In this document: piece after piece, positions 1 to 11,583 of the stretch
How positions within the stretch are numbered: the stretch's first letter is position 1
Layout: the number at the start of each line of letters is the position of its first letter
Assembly (NCBI GenBank): GCA_021628825.1
Contig: JAJXRY010000002.1
Location: 558,001 to 622,000, forward strand
From: Lachnospiraceae bacterium
GTDB lineage: Bacteria > Bacillota > Clostridia > Lachnospirales > Lachnospiraceae
DNA: 64,000 bases
Reading direction: 5' to 3'
Program-made: the position numbers and the translations under genes
Notes under the pieces: generated by a model
The model's input: only the letters and a program-made list of their open reading frames with translations
The model's database searches: none
Told to the model about the DNA's origin: nothing

Positions 1-1
1 T

Positions 2-1093
2 AAGGAGGTATGGAGCGATAACAGTTCACTTGCTTCTGAAAATCCGGATGTGGAATTTATGTATTATGAGCCGGATTTTGGGAAGTATGCTTCGCTTGAC
101 TGTGCACGGAGCGATACCAGGGTTATCTGTGATGACCAGGCATATATGACATCCGGTTCCCGTAAAAAAAGATATTATTACATTGATGGGGATTCACACC
201 AGGGAATTTGGTGAGAATACGGCTCTTGACAAACAGCTTTTGGGAAAAGAATATTATGAATTATTGAATAAACTGGCAATAGAGGAAGATGGAATACTGG
301 TTTCTGCCAATTTTCGGGATAAGTTAGGATATAAGGAGGGAGATTCCCTGTCTTTTTATGATAACAGGAAAAATCCGGGAACAGGAAAAATAGTAGGTTT
401 CTTCGACTTTTTTCCCGGGTACGCACCGGTCAAAATGGGGCTGAATCCAGATGGAACAGCATATTCGGAGGATCACTATATGGTAGTTGCCCATTATGCG
501 TCTTTGTGCCAGAAGTGGGGAGTGACTCCGTATGAGGTGTGGATTACCCTGAGGGGGGACAGTGACAGTTCGGAAATAACCGGATGGCTGCAGGAGTATG
601 ATGTAAAGCTTTCTAAATATATAAATAGAGACAAGGATATAGAGTCTGCTATCTGTGATCCCCTGCTGCAGGGAACGAACGGGGTGCTTACCATGGGATT
701 TATTGTAACCATTCTGTTGTGCGCGGTCGGTTATCTGATTTACTGGATTATGTCGGTGCGGTCACGGGAAATGATTTTCGGAGTCCTGCGTGCCTGCGGT
801 ATGCATAAGGGTGAGCTGATTCATATGCTGCTGAACGAACAGATCTTTTTCGGGCGTGTTTTTCCATTCTAGCGGGAGTTGGAATCGGAAAGCTCACTTC
901 GAAAATGTATGTCCCTATGGTACAGATTGCTTATGCGGCATCCAATCAGGTGCTTCCGATGAAGTTGATTACGGATCCTGCGGATATGCTGCGGCTCTAC
1001 GGTGTAATTCTGTTTGTGGTTGTTTTGTGCCTTGCTGTACTTATGGCTTTGTTATTTAAGCTGAATATAACCAATACATTAAAAACTGGGTGA
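2..1093 (+). CDS. FtsX/MacB-type ABC transporter permease (5' end outside window, two frame breaks)
   Basis: This is the C-terminal part of an integral membrane permease of the FtsX/MacB (lipoprotein or peptide export) superfamily. A polar extracytoplasmic region is followed by a hydrophobic helix (FIVTILLCAVGYLIYW), a cytoplasmic loop (MIFGVLRACGMHKGEL) typical of the FtsX core domain, and a last helix (GVILFVVVLCLAVLMALLF) before the stop. The reading frame changes at a GGGG run near 187-190 (one extra G) and at a T run near 853-857 (one T missing); repairing both gives one continuous protein. Two ATPase genes follow directly, so the three form one export system. The substrate is unknown. 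Confidence 0.8.
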
Positions 1094-1137
1094 GGAATAA
1101 TTGTTATACCGTCCAGGACGGTCAGGAAAGGTTTGAA

Positions 1138-1818
1138 ATGAGTGTAATGATTGAGATGGAGCATATTAACCGGATTTTTCCTGTTCCGGGAGGAACGTTT
1201 CAGGCATTGAAGGATATTGATGCGCAGATTGATGCGGGAACCTTTACCATTCTGAAAGGCAGATCCGGTTCCGGAAAGACCACGCTGCTAAATATTATCG
1301 GGGCATTAGACCTTCCAACGAGCGGCAGAATCTGTATGGAGGGAAAGGACCTTACCGCAATGTCGGAATATGAACGGGAAGAGCTGCGGCGTAAGCAGAT
1401 GGGCTATGTATTTCAGGCGGTTTCCCTGATTCCTGCCATGAATGCCTTTCAGAATGTGGAGTTTTCCATGCGGCTTAGTGGCGTGAAATCTCCGGGGGAA
1501 CGACAGGAACGAGTAGAGGAATGCCTGAAAATGGTCGGGCTTGGAAACCGTATGACGCATATGCCTGCAGAAATGTCCGGTGGGGAACAGCAGCGTGTGG
1601 CTATTGCGCGGGCCTTTGCACACCGCCCCAGACTGATCCTTGCGGATGAACCGACAGCAGAGCTTGACAGTGCCATGGCTGCAGAGATCACCCGTATCTT
1701 TCGGGAAATGACGCGTAAGGAAGGCATTACCGTGGTGATGACGACACACGATGTCGGACTGATGGGAGCCGGAGACCAGATTATCGAGCTTGAGAACGGT
1801 GGGCGTATTTATAGTTAG
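1138..1818 (+). CDS. ABC transporter ATP-binding protein (MacB/LolD type)
   Basis: An intact ATPase of about 226 residues that would power the upstream FtsX-type permease. It has Walker A GRSGSGKTT, the Q-loop region YVFQAVSLIPAM, signature SGGEQQRVAIARA, Walker B LILADEPTAELD and the switch His in MTTHDVG. Its length fits a stand-alone LolD/MacB-like nucleotide-binding subunit. ATG 1138 is preceded by AGGAAAGG. It starts about 45 bases after the permease stop and a second ATPase starts about 46 bases downstream, so co-transcription is likely. Such two-ATPase sets often serve antimicrobial peptide sensing and resistance; that role is inference here. Confidence 0.9.
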   Translation: MSVMIEMEHINRIFPVPGGTFQALKDIDAQIDAGTFTILKGRSGSGKTTLLNIIGALDLPTSGRICMEGKDLTAMSEYEREELRRKQMGYVFQAVSLIPAMNAFQNVEFSMRLSGVKSPGERQERVEECLKMVGLGNRMTHMPAEMSGGEQQRVAIARAFAHRPRLILADEPTAELDSAMAAEITRIFREMTRKEGITVVMTTHDVGLMGAGDQIIELENGGRIYS

Positions 1819-1864
1819 AGAATATGGCACAGATTATGAGGAGCAAAAAGGCGGAGAAAACAGA

Positions 1865-2781
1865 ATGGCTGAAGCTATGGTGCAGGCAGAGAGCCTGGTG
1901 AAAATTTATAAAACAAAGGAAACAGAGGTCATGGCATTGCAGGGATTGGATCTGACCATTGAATGCGGTGAGCTGACTGCCATAATCGGAAACAGTGGAA
2001 GCGGCAAGTCAACGTTTCTTAACATGATTGGAGGACTGGACCGTCCGACTGTCGGTTCCCTGCAGGTGTGTGGAAGGAATCTGTTTACCATGACCGAGAA
2101 GGAGCTTGTGCTGTATAAGCGCAATACTGTAGGATTTGTATGGCAGAATAATGCACGGAATCTCCTGCCTTATCTGTCTTCGATCGAAAAATGTGATGCT
2201 GCCGATGTATCTGTCCTCGACCCGGAATAAAAGGGAAAAGGCAATGGAGCTTTTAGAGCGGGTAGGCATGGCACATAAGAAGAACAGCCGTCTGCAGATG
2301 CTTTCCGGAGGGGAACAGCAGCGGATTGCCATTGCGATTGCCCTTGCCAATTCCCCGCAGCTATTGCTTGCAGATGAACCGACAGGAAGTGTGGATGCAA
2401 AGACAGCGGATTATATTTTTGACGTGTTTACGGAGCTGAACAAAGAAGGACAGACGATTCTTATTGTCACGCATGATGTGGCGCTTTCCAGGAAGGTAAG
2501 GCGTGTCGTGGCGATCCGGGATGGCAAGATCAGCAGTGAACGTGTCCTGAAAGAAAAATATGCAGACCGTCTGAAGGAAAGCAATATCGACTGGCATACC
2601 GAGGAAACGCAGGAGGAATTTGCAATTGTGGATAAGGCAGGCCGCGTGCAGATTCCGGCAGAGCTCCTCAAAGAGATCGGACTTAAGGATAATAAGGTGA
2701 GTGTGGCGGTAAAAAGACGGAAAAGTGGTTTTGAGCCGGCCACAGGATATGGAAGATGATACAGGGACAGGAACCGAATAA
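1865..2781 (+). CDS. ABC transporter ATP-binding protein with C-terminal AbrB-like extension (two frame breaks)
   Basis: Second ATPase of the export operon. It shows Walker A GNSGSGKST, the Q-loop region FVWQNNARNLLPYLS, signature SGGEQQRIAIAIA, Walker B LLLADEPTGSVD and the His switch in VTHDVALS. After the ATPase core comes an extension with RVQIPAELLKEIGL, which resembles an AbrB/SpoVT swapped-hairpin motif; this is known in some Firmicutes MacB-type ATPases. The frame shifts at an A run near 2190 and again near 2707. Removing one A at the second site gives a natural end DDTGTGTE with stop at 2779-2781 rather than the shorter read-out ending at 2759. Confidence 0.82.
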
Positions 2782-2798
2782 ACCGTACGGGAGATAAA

Positions 2799-2832
2799 AG
2801 AACCCGGTTCACCGTTTCGTGAACCGGGTTCT
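2799..2832 (-). terminator. Terminator of tRNA-Ser
   Basis: A perfect 14-bp inverted repeat (2799-2812 with 2819-2832, six-base loop). On the minus strand it lies directly after the tRNA-Ser gene and is followed by TTTTAT, so it ends the tRNA transcript. On the plus strand no T-run follows, so it is a weaker candidate for ending the ABC operon. Confidence 0.8.
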
Positions 2833-2835
2833 GCG

Positions 2836-2921
2836 CGGAGTTGGAGGGATTCGAACCCTCGTGCCCCGGAGGGCAAACGCATTTCGAGTGCGCCCCGTTA
2901 TGACCGCTTCGATACAACTCC
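2836..2921 (-). tRNA. tRNA-Ser (anticodon CGA)
   Basis: An 86-nt class II tRNA on the minus strand. The acceptor stem GGAGTTG/CAACTCC, the anticodon loop CTCGAAA with anticodon CGA (reads UCG), a long variable arm and a T arm with GGTTCGAATCC are all visible. Discriminator base is G, as expected for serine tRNA; CCA is not encoded. Confidence 0.95.
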
Positions 2922-2943
2922 ATATTTATCCATAACAAACCCT

Positions 2944-2972
2944 ATTATAATGTTTCTTGTGCGGCAAGTCAA
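2944..2972 (-). promoter_or_regulatory. Sigma-A promoter of tRNA-Ser
   Basis: On the minus strand, TTGACT (2967-2972) and a consensus TATAAT (2944-2949) are 17 bases apart, about 23 bases upstream of the tRNA 5' end. Confidence 0.8.
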
Positions 2973-3048
2973 GGTTGTAGTATGTCATAAAAAAATGGTG
3001 TATACTGTAAATAAAACAGAAGAAAACACAGGAGGGGGGGGGTCTGCA

Positions 3049-4122
3049 ATGATGAGAATTGGTTTGTTGACAAGCGGTGGTGACTGTCAGGCATTGAATG
3101 CCGCAATGAGAGGTGTGGTAAAAGTGCCTTACCAATGGTGAGGAGGATGTCGAGATTTACGGTTTCCTGGAAGGGTACCGCGGATTGATTTACGGAAATT
3201 TCCGAATGCTTTCCGGCTCTGACTTTTCAGGAATCCTGACCAAGGGCGGAACGATCCTTGGAAGCTCCAGAACACCGTTTAAAACCATTACAGACCCCGA
3301 TGAAAATGGATTAAATAAAGTAGAAGCCATGAAGCAGAACTATTATAAGCTTCGCCTTGACTGTCTCGTGATCCTTGGCGGTAACGGTACGCATAAGACA
3401 GCCAATCTGCTTCGTCAGGAAGGATTGAATATCGTTACTCTTCCAAAGACGATTGACAATGACCTTTGGGGAACCGATATGACCTTTGGGTTCCAGAGTG
3501 CCGTCAACATTGCAACTGAATGTATCGACTGTATTCATACCACAGCCGCTTCCCATGGACGTGTATTTATTGTGGAGGTGATGGGACACAAGGTTGGATG
3601 GCTGACATTGAATGCCGGTATGGCAGGCGGAGCAGACATCATTCTGATCCCGGAGATTCCTACGATATTGACAAGGTAGTTGCAGCCATCAATGACCGTC
3701 ATAAAAAGGGCAGCAAATTTACCATTCTTGCCGTAGCCGAGGGTGCTATTTCAAAGGAAGATGCAAAGCTCAGCAAGAAAGAATACAAAGAGAAAATGAA
3801 GAACTACAAGTTCCCGTCAGTTTCCTATGAACTGGCAGCACAGATTCAGGAAAGAACCGGACAGGAAGTACGTGTGACTGTTCCGGGACATACCCAGAGA
3901 GGTGGAAGTCCCTGCCCGTATGACCGTGTCTTTGCAAGCCGCCTGGGTGCTGAGGCAGGGGAACTCATCTTAAAGGGTGAGTATGGATTTATGGTTGGCT
4001 ACAAGAACCGTGAGGTTGTCAAGGTTCCACTTGAGGATGTAGCCGGTAAGCTGAAGATGGTATCTCCGGATGCTTCGATTATCCGTGAAGCAAAGCATCT
4101 TGGCATCAGCTTTGGCGATTAA
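3049..4122 (+). CDS. pfkA: 6-phosphofructokinase (two frame breaks)
   Basis: Phosphorylates fructose 6-phosphate in glycolysis. Seen are the N-terminal RIGLLTSGGDCQALNA phosphate-binding loop, GGNGT, the catalytic PKTIDND motif, the effector/substrate region PGHTQRGGSP and a C-terminus of usual length (about 358 residues after repair). The Gly in GGNGT is the ATP-type residue, whereas Lys in PKTIDND is more often seen in PPi-type or mixed-type enzymes, so the phosphoryl donor cannot be fixed from sequence. The start ATG at 3049 (or 3052) follows AGGAGG that runs into an 8-G tract. The frame breaks at an A run near 3124 (extra A) and near 3662 (T missing before TACGATATTGAC). Confidence 0.9.
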
Positions 4123-4149
4123 GCAGGTTAAGGAAGGAAAGACAGACCA

Positions 4150-5773
4150 ATGTCTTATACAGCGTTATATCGAAAGTTTCGTCCGACGGTATTTGAAGAT
4201 GTGAAGGGACAGGAACATATTGTCACAACATTAAAGAACCAGATCAGAAGCGGGCGGACTTCCCATGCCTATCTGTTCTGCGGAACCCGTGGAACCGGTA
4301 AGACCACAATTGCCAAGATCTTTGCGAAAGCGGTCAATTGTGAGCATCCGGTGGATGGCAGTCCGTGTGGGGAATGTGCGATCTGCAGATCCATTGCAGC
4401 AGGAACCAGCATGAATGTAATCGAGATTGATGCGGCATCCAACAATGGCGTGGACAGTATCCGGCAGATTGTCGAAGAGGTGAATTATTCTCCGGCAGAA
4501 GGGAAATACAAGGTTTATATTATTGACGAGGTTCATATGCTTTCCATCGGAGCGTTCAATGCGCTTCTGAAAACATTGGAGGAACCTCCGGCCTATGTCA
4601 TCTTTATTCTGGCAACCACAGAAGTGCATAAGATTCCGATTACGATTCTGTCACGCTGCCAGCGTTACGATTTCCGACGGATTTCCATTGATACGATTGC
4701 AGACCGTCTGAAAGAACTGACACAGAAGGAGCAGGTGCAGATCGAGGAAAAGGCAGTCCGTTATATTGCCAAGGTGGCAGACGGCTCCATGCGTGATGCC
4801 TTGAGTCTGCTCGATCAGTGTATAGCTTTTTATTTTGAACAGGAATTAACTTATGATAAAGTACTGGATGTTCTGGGCGCGGTAGATACCGGGGTGTTCA
4901 GCCGTATGCTGCGTGAGATCCTGAAAGGCGATGCGGCAGCAGCCTTGGGCGTCTTACAGGACATCGTTCTGCAGGGAAGGGAGCTTTCCCAGTTTGTTAC
5001 GGATTTTGCATGGTATCTGCGTAACCTTCTGCTGATTAAATCTGCGGACGGCGTAGAGGATATCATTGATGTGTCGTCAGATAATCTGGTGCGGCTTAAG
5101 GAAGAAGCAGAGCTTGCGGAGAATGATACGATTATGAGGTACATCCGCATCCTGTCCGAGCTTTCCGGACAGATCCGTTATGCAGCCCAGAAGCGGATTC
5201 TCATTGAAATGGCGATTATTAAATTGTGCCGTCCTGCCATGGAAACGGACACTGCCTCTTTGGCCGACCGCATTCGACAGGTAGAAGAAAAAGCTTGAAA
5301 AGGGCATCCCGATGATGGCAGTAAATCCGGGGGCAGGAAGTGGTTCCGTTCCGGGAAATGGAACAGCTCCTTTGCAGGGGGGAGAGAAACCGGTGGGAAA
5401 AGCTGAGCTTCCCAAAGCAATTCCGGAGGACATTCAGAATGTGGTAAGCCGTTGGTCCAGGATTGTGGATGAAACCGCAAATCCGATGAAATCTTATTTA
5501 AAAAATGCCTATCCGAGTCTTTCAGGTGACGGAAAGCTGCTGGTTGTGGTACAGGATGGGCTGCCATCCGACTACTTTAAACGGCAGGAAAACCGGGATC
5601 AGCTTAAGACAGTCATCGGCAGTGTGACCGGTAAGGATATGGAGATTATCATACAGAGTGCCGAGAATGGCAGAAATCCGGAAGATCTTTATCCGGATCT
5701 GACACGGCTTGTGGATCAGATAATCGATATGGAAATTGAAGAGATGGATGAGATTCCCGGAAACTTTGAATAG
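4150..5773 (+). CDS. dnaX: DNA polymerase III subunit gamma/tau (one frame break)
   Basis: Clamp-loader ATPase of the replicative polymerase. Motifs: FRPTVFEDVKGQ at the N-terminus, Walker A GTRGTGKTT, four zinc-ligand cysteines (NCEHP, CGECAIC), DEVHML and the sensor LATTEVHKIP. Residues 1-380 are in one frame ending at a TGA at about 5296; the tau-like tail (proline/glycine linker, then a domain ending in EEMDEIPGNFE) is in the next frame. Removing one A from the AAAAA run near 5290 joins them. It heads the dnaX-ybaB-recR cluster, which is conserved in many bacteria. See findings on why programmed frameshifting is the less likely reading. Confidence 0.93.
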
Positions 5774-5775
5774 AT

Positions 5776-5807
5776 GTTACCGGAACGGGGTATGAGTGAA
5801 CAGTAAC
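5776..5807 (+). repeat. Short dispersed repeat, family B copy 1
   Basis: A 32-base motif bounded by GTTAC and GTAAC with core GGAACGGGGTATGAGTGAAC. A close relative lies downstream of spoVT at 25888-25919 (GGAACGAGGTACGAGTGAAC). Here it sits between dnaX and ybaB, just after the dnaX stop. Confidence 0.6.
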
Positions 5808-5925
5808 AACAGAGGATGACCTGTCGGTGCAGCACAGAAGTTATGGTTGAAATTTGTGTACAGATAATAGTACAATGTAACAGTATGTTATAGCAGTATA
5901 TTTTAAGAAAGGTTTGGTACATTAA

Positions 5926-6276
5926 ATGGCAAAACGTGGAGGATTTCCGGGCGGCATGGGTATGCCCGGTAATATGAATAATCTGATGAAGCAGGCACAG
6001 AGAATGCAGCGTCAGATGGAAGAAAGTCAGAAAGAATTAGAAACAAAGGAATTTACAGCGAAAGCAGGCGGCGGAGCTGTGGAGGTTACCGTAACCGGCA
6101 AGAAGGAAGTTACGAAGGTGAAGCTTTCCCAGGAAGTTGTAGATCCGGATGATGTGGAAATGTTAGAGGATCTTGTAATGGCAGCAACGAATGAAGCACT
6201 TCGTATGGCAGAGGATGCCAATGCAGAGGTGATGAACAAAATGACCGGTGGTCTGGGAGGAGGACTTCCCTTCTAA
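5926..6276 (+). CDS. ybaB: YbaB/EbfC family nucleoid-associated protein
   Basis: A small (116 residues) DNA-binding protein of the YbaB/EbfC family. It begins with a glycine-rich FPGGMGMPGNMNNLMKQAQ stretch, continues with the amphipathic helix QRQMEESQKELETKEF, a central beta unit AGGGAVEVTVTGKKEV, and the helix LEDLVMAATNEALRMA. It lies between dnaX and recR as usual, and its TAA overlaps the recR ATG by one base (TAATG), indicating translational coupling. Confidence 0.95.
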   Translation: MAKRGGFPGGMGMPGNMNNLMKQAQRMQRQMEESQKELETKEFTAKAGGGAVEVTVTGKKEVTKVKLSQEVVDPDDVEMLEDLVMAATNEALRMAEDANAEVMNKMTGGLGGGLPF

Positions 6277-6872
6277 TGGACTTGTATAGCGGGCATATGA
6301 ACAAGTTAATAGAGGAGCTTGCAGGGCTCCCGGGAATTGGAAGCAAGTCTGCCCAGCGACTTGCTTTTCATTTGATGAACATGCCGGCAGATAAGGTCAG
6401 ACACCTGACGGACACGGTGTGGGAAGCAAGGCAGAATGTATGCTATTGTAAGGAATGCTTTACCATGACCGATCGGGAAATCTGCCCGGTCTGTGCCAAT
6501 CCCAACCGGGATCACGGAACCATCATGGTTGTGGAGACAACCCGTGATCTGGCAGCCTATGAGAAGACCGGAAAATACGAAGGGGTTTATCATGTATTGC
6601 ATGGTGCCATCTCGCCCATGCTGGGAATCGGACCGAATGAGATTAAGCTGAAGGAACTGATTGCCCGTCTGGAAGGTCCGGTTAAGGAGGTTATTATTGC
6701 AACCAATTCCAGCCTGGAAGGGGAAACAACCGCAATGTACATCAGCAAGCTGGTGAAGCCTACCGGAATTAAAGTAACCAGAATTGCAAGTGGAGTTCCT
6801 GTAGGTGGAGATCTTGAATACATTGATGAGATCACTTTGCTGCGTGCATTGGATGGACGTGTTGAATTGTAG
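6276..6872 (+). CDS. recR: Recombination mediator RecR
   Basis: RecR (198 residues, normal length) works with RecO/RecF to load RecA at gaps. Seen are the N-terminal helix-hairpin-helix (LAGLPGIGSKSAQRLAFHL), the C4 zinc site (CYCKEC and CPVC), and the Toprim domain (VVETTRDLAAYEKTG, then EVIIATNSSLEGE). The start overlaps the ybaB stop. Confidence 0.97.
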   Translation: MDLYSGHMNKLIEELAGLPGIGSKSAQRLAFHLMNMPADKVRHLTDTVWEARQNVCYCKECFTMTDREICPVCANPNRDHGTIMVVETTRDLAAYEKTGKYEGVYHVLHGAISPMLGIGPNEIKLKELIARLEGPVKEVIIATNSSLEGETTAMYISKLVKPTGIKVTRIASGVPVGGDLEYIDEITLLRALDGRVEL

Positions 6873-6980
6873 CTGTAAACAGTGGTTTTTCAGCGGGTCT
6901 GGAAATGTGACAGCAATTATGATAAAAGAGTAACTGTGAAAACAGGAATCAGTTAAAACAAACAGGGAGGTAGTAGTATT

Positions 6981-8021
6981 ATGGGAGTATCCAAAGAATT
7001 ATTTGGAAAAACAAAGGAAGGACAGGAAATTTACAAGTACTGGCTGTCGAACAGTAAGGGCATGAAAGCGAGCATTATTAATTATGGTGCAATTCTTGTG
7101 AATTTATTTGTTCCGGACAAAGAAGGAAATGCAGAAGATATTGTATTGGGATATGATCATCTTGAGGATTATTTTACGAACGGCAGCTTTTTTGGAGCAA
7201 CCATAGGACCGAATGCAAACCGTATCGGGAATGCATCCTTTACCTTAAACGGTGTGAAATATCAGCTGGCTGTGAATGATGGAGCGAATAATTTACATAG
7301 TGATTACGAAAAAGGATATCACAAGAGAGTATATGATGTGACCGAAGGAACAGACTGCGTAACCTTTGCAATAACTGATGCAGACGGCTCCATGGGCTTT
7401 CCCGGAAACAAAACCATTCAGGTAACCTATACCCTGACCGAAGAGAATGAACTTAAGATTCATTATGAAGTGGAAAGCGATAAGGATACCATTATCAACA
7501 TGACCAACCACAGCTACTTCAATCTGGCAGGCCACAAGACAGGCAATATTGAGGATACGGTTCTGGAGATCAAGGCATCCCGTTATACACCGGTAGTAGC
7601 AGGAGCAATCCCGACAGGAGAACTTGCACCGGTAGCTGGAACGGTATTTGATTTCACAACAGCCAAGAAGATCGGACAGGATATTGCCAAAGATGAAGAA
7701 CAGCTTACGCTGGTTCACGGCTATGACCACAACTGGGGCATTGATGATGCCGATGGTACACTCCGTCAGATTGCAACAGCAGTGGAAAGCACCGGAAAGC
7801 GTACCATGAAGGTTTATACCGATCTGCCGGGCGTACAGTTCTATGCAGGTAACTGCATCAGTCCGTGTGCAGGTAAAGAAGGAGCGGAATATGGACCGAG
7901 AAGCGGCTTCTGTCTGGAAACCCAGTATTATCCGGATACCGCAAATAAGCCGGAATTCCCGCAGGCCGTATTTGGTCCTTCCAGAAAATATGAGACAACA
8001 ACCATTTATCAGTTTTGTTAG
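6981..8021 (+). CDS. galM: Galactose mutarotase (aldose 1-epimerase)
   Basis: Interconverts alpha and beta aldose anomers before phosphorylation. Intact, 346 residues, the usual length. Family motifs include GATIGPNANRIGNA, the catalytic His in MTNHSYFNLAG, and the catalytic Glu in GFCLETQYYPD. ATG 6981 has GGGAGG upstream. It stands 108 bases after recR and is followed at once by the DUF5711 gene. Confidence 0.94.
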   Translation: MGVSKELFGKTKEGQEIYKYWLSNSKGMKASIINYGAILVNLFVPDKEGNAEDIVLGYDHLEDYFTNGSFFGATIGPNANRIGNASFTLNGVKYQLAVNDGANNLHSDYEKGYHKRVYDVTEGTDCVTFAITDADGSMGFPGNKTIQVTYTLTEENELKIHYEVESDKDTIINMTNHSYFNLAGHKTGNIEDTVLEIKASRYTPVVAGAIPTGELAPVAGTVFDFTTAKKIGQDIAKDEEQLTLVHGYDHNWGIDDADGTLRQIATAVESTGKRTMKVYTDLPGVQFYAGNCISPCAGKEGAEYGPRSGFCLETQYYPDTANKPEFPQAVFGPSRKYETTTIYQFC

Positions 8022-8033
8022 GTGACAGGTTCG

Positions 8034-9246
8034 ATGGCAAACATCCGTGACTATTTAAAAGAAAGAGAGAAAAGACAGGAAAACACCCAGCCAATCAACT
8101 ACAAGGAAAAAATCCGTGGGCATAAGCTTACGGTTTTTTACCGTGTGGTACTGGGTGTTGTTGTAGTGGTGGCAGTCATTGCGTTCCTGGTTGTATCCTG
8201 GAGGGATAAGGTATTTACCTCCTGTGATACTATTACTACCGTTCCTGTTACGATTGTACAGGGGACGAAAACAGAAAATCTCGATGGCAATATTCTTTTT
8301 TACAGTAAGGATGGTGCCAGCTGCATGGATAACAAAGGTAAGGCGGTCTGGAACCAGTCTTACGAAATGCAGTCTCCCATTTTATCCATCTCAGGCGCAG
8401 TCTGTGCACTGGGAGATTATAATGGAAGAGAAATCTATGTTATGGATAAGAACGGGATCCGGGGAACCATTAATACGAACCTCCCGATCCGGAGCTTAAG
8501 CGTTGCGGAAAACGGAGTTGTGGCAGCCGTTCTGGATGATTCCAGTGCGACACGTATTAATGTATATAACGGAAACTCCAATACGGATGAAGCAATTGTT
8601 CATGCCAGGGTTTCCATGGATAAAAGCGGCTACCCCATTTCTGTATGCATGAGTCCGAACGGCAGGATCATGATGGTTTCCTATTTCTTTATGGACAGCG
8701 GAAGCATGAAATCCTCGATTGCATTCTATAATTTCGGGGAAGTGGGAGAAAACCAGACCGATAATTACGTCAGCGGCTACGATTATCTGAATACGGTGGT
8801 GCCCCTATGTGCAGTTTATGAATAACAGCGCAGCTTTTGCCGTTTCCGATGACCGGATTATTTTCTTTTCCGGTTCGGAAAAGCCGACCGTTGTCGCAAC
8901 GAGCCTCTTTGATGAGGAGGTTATCGGTGTTTATCATAACAGTGATTATGTAGGCGTCGTGTTCCACGATTCCACAGGAGAAGCCTCCTACCGGCTCGAT
9001 GTATACAGCGCATCCGGAAATAAGATCCATACCCAGCTTCTGGATATGGAATATTCGGATATTCTTTTTCATAAAGAACAGGTCATTATCTATAACAGTG
9101 ATTCCTGCCAGATTACCAATATCCGTGGTGCGGATAAATTCGTAGGAAACTTTGAAAAACCGGTTTCGCTGCTTCTGCCCACATCGTCTGCTTACCGTTA
9201 TGGACTGGTGACCAGCGATTCCATTGACGTGATGGAGTTAAATTAG
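8034..9246 (+). CDS. DUF5711 membrane-anchored propeller-like protein (one frame break)
   Basis: A protein of about 400 residues with a short basic cytoplasmic N-terminus, one membrane helix (VVVVVAVIAFLVVSW) and a long extracytoplasmic part made of repeating beta strands (FYSKDGASC, YVMDKNGIRG, INVYNGNS, RLDVYSASGN), as in PQQ/WD-like propellers. This matches the DUF5711 family found in Lachnospiraceae. The function is unknown. An extra C in GTGCCCC near 8804 shifts the frame; the repaired junction reads NTVVPYVQFMNN. ATG 8034 is chosen over GTG 8022. The CvpA gene begins two bases after its stop. Confidence 0.75.
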
Positions 9247-9247
9247 T

Positions 9248-9656
9248 ATGGATATGGATATTTATTTTTTTATCTTGCAGTTGCAGCAATTGTAGTGATT
9301 ATTATATGGCGTATGGTTTCCGGCTTCCGGAAAGGAATGGTACAGGAAATTCTTTCCCTTATTGCCATGGTCGTTGCCGGATTCTGTGCCTATCTGCTTC
9401 TCGGAGCGGTTGGCAGTTACTTAAACAAAGAGATCGGGCGGCTGATCCAGATTATTATATTGCTTCTGATTGTATGTGCGGTTTACAAGCTGGCGAATCT
9501 GATCTTTACATCAATCCGCCTGGTATCAAGACTTCCGGTGATCCGAGTGCGGATAAGCTGCTCGGAGCAGTGTTTGGAATTCTGGAAGGAATTATTATTA
9601 CAGGTTATATTTTTATATTGGTTGAAAAAAACTGGGGACTATCGGTTTTAGGATAG
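9248..9656 (+). CDS. CvpA family membrane protein (two frame breaks)
   Basis: CvpA-like (colicin V production family) inner-membrane protein with about four hydrophobic helices. The N-terminus MDMDIYFF requires one more T in the 7-T run at about 9265. Further on, LVSRLPG-DPSADKLLGAVFGILEG, a CvpA signature (PG.D..LGA.FG), is restored by one G near 9541. The stop falls inside the terminator stem at 9636-9667. The protein is about 137 residues, shorter than many CvpA homologues (roughly 160-220), so the C-terminus may be cut or a further indel may hide its real end. Confidence 0.7.
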
Positions 9657-9667
9657 TCCTTTTTCTT
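9636..9667 (+). terminator. Rho-independent terminator after CvpA gene
   Basis: Stem GGACTATC (9636-9643) pairs with GATAGTCC (9652-9659), loop of eight bases, preceded by A6 and followed by TTTTTCTTT. It overlaps the last codons of the CvpA reading frame. Confidence 0.88.
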
Positions 9668-9704
9668 TGTAAAAAAAGGAGGTAAAGATTTTTTGCTTTT
9701 GTTA

Positions 9705-9734
9705 TTGACAGACTACTGAGACTAATGCTATTAT
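9705..9734 (+). promoter_or_regulatory. rRNA operon promoter P1
   Basis: TTGACA at 9705-9710 and TATTAT at 9729-9734 with an 18-base spacer, about 300 bases before the 16S gene. Confidence 0.75.
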
Positions 9735-9801
9735 GAAAGTCCACCGGACAAGGGTGGTCAACATGTAAGAAAAAAAGTTGAAAAATAGTTTAAAAAAAGT
9801 G

Positions 9802-9830
9802 TTGACAATGCAGAACGCGCATGATATTAT
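9802..9830 (+). promoter_or_regulatory. rRNA operon promoter P2
   Basis: TTGACA at 9802-9807 and TATTAT at 9825-9830, spaced by 17 bases. Tandem strong promoters are normal for rRNA operons. The remaining leader (9831-10034) holds no gene; the 80-codon frame at 9778-10020 overlaps the promoter and is not credible. Confidence 0.8.
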
Positions 9831-10034
9831 ATCAGAGTTGCGTCAAGCAGGAGCAACACAAAGCACCTTGACAAATAAACAGCAATGCAACCCTGAAAAT
9901 TCTAGAACAGAGTTCATGGAACTCAAAGAAATTTCAGAAGAACGAAACCATAAATCCAAGTCGAGGAAGAGATCGAAAGAGAACTTCCAAGGCAGGAAAC
10001 GGAAGCCAAGTTTAACTTAGGCTAAGGACAACTT

Positions 10035-11583
<1,549 letters not shown>

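Noticed and set aside
2799..2832. Terminator for the plus-strand ABC operon
   Set aside because: The perfect stem is not followed by T on the plus strand, whereas TTTTAT follows on the minus strand next to tRNA-Ser.
5275..5320. Programmed -1 frameshift in dnaX
   Set aside because: No X-XXY-YYZ slippery heptamer, the shift needed is +1, and identical A-run errors occur in many other genes here. Kept only as a low-priority check.
9778..10020. 80-codon open frame before 16S
   Set aside because: It spans promoter P2 and the rRNA leader, lacks a ribosome site and has no protein-like features.
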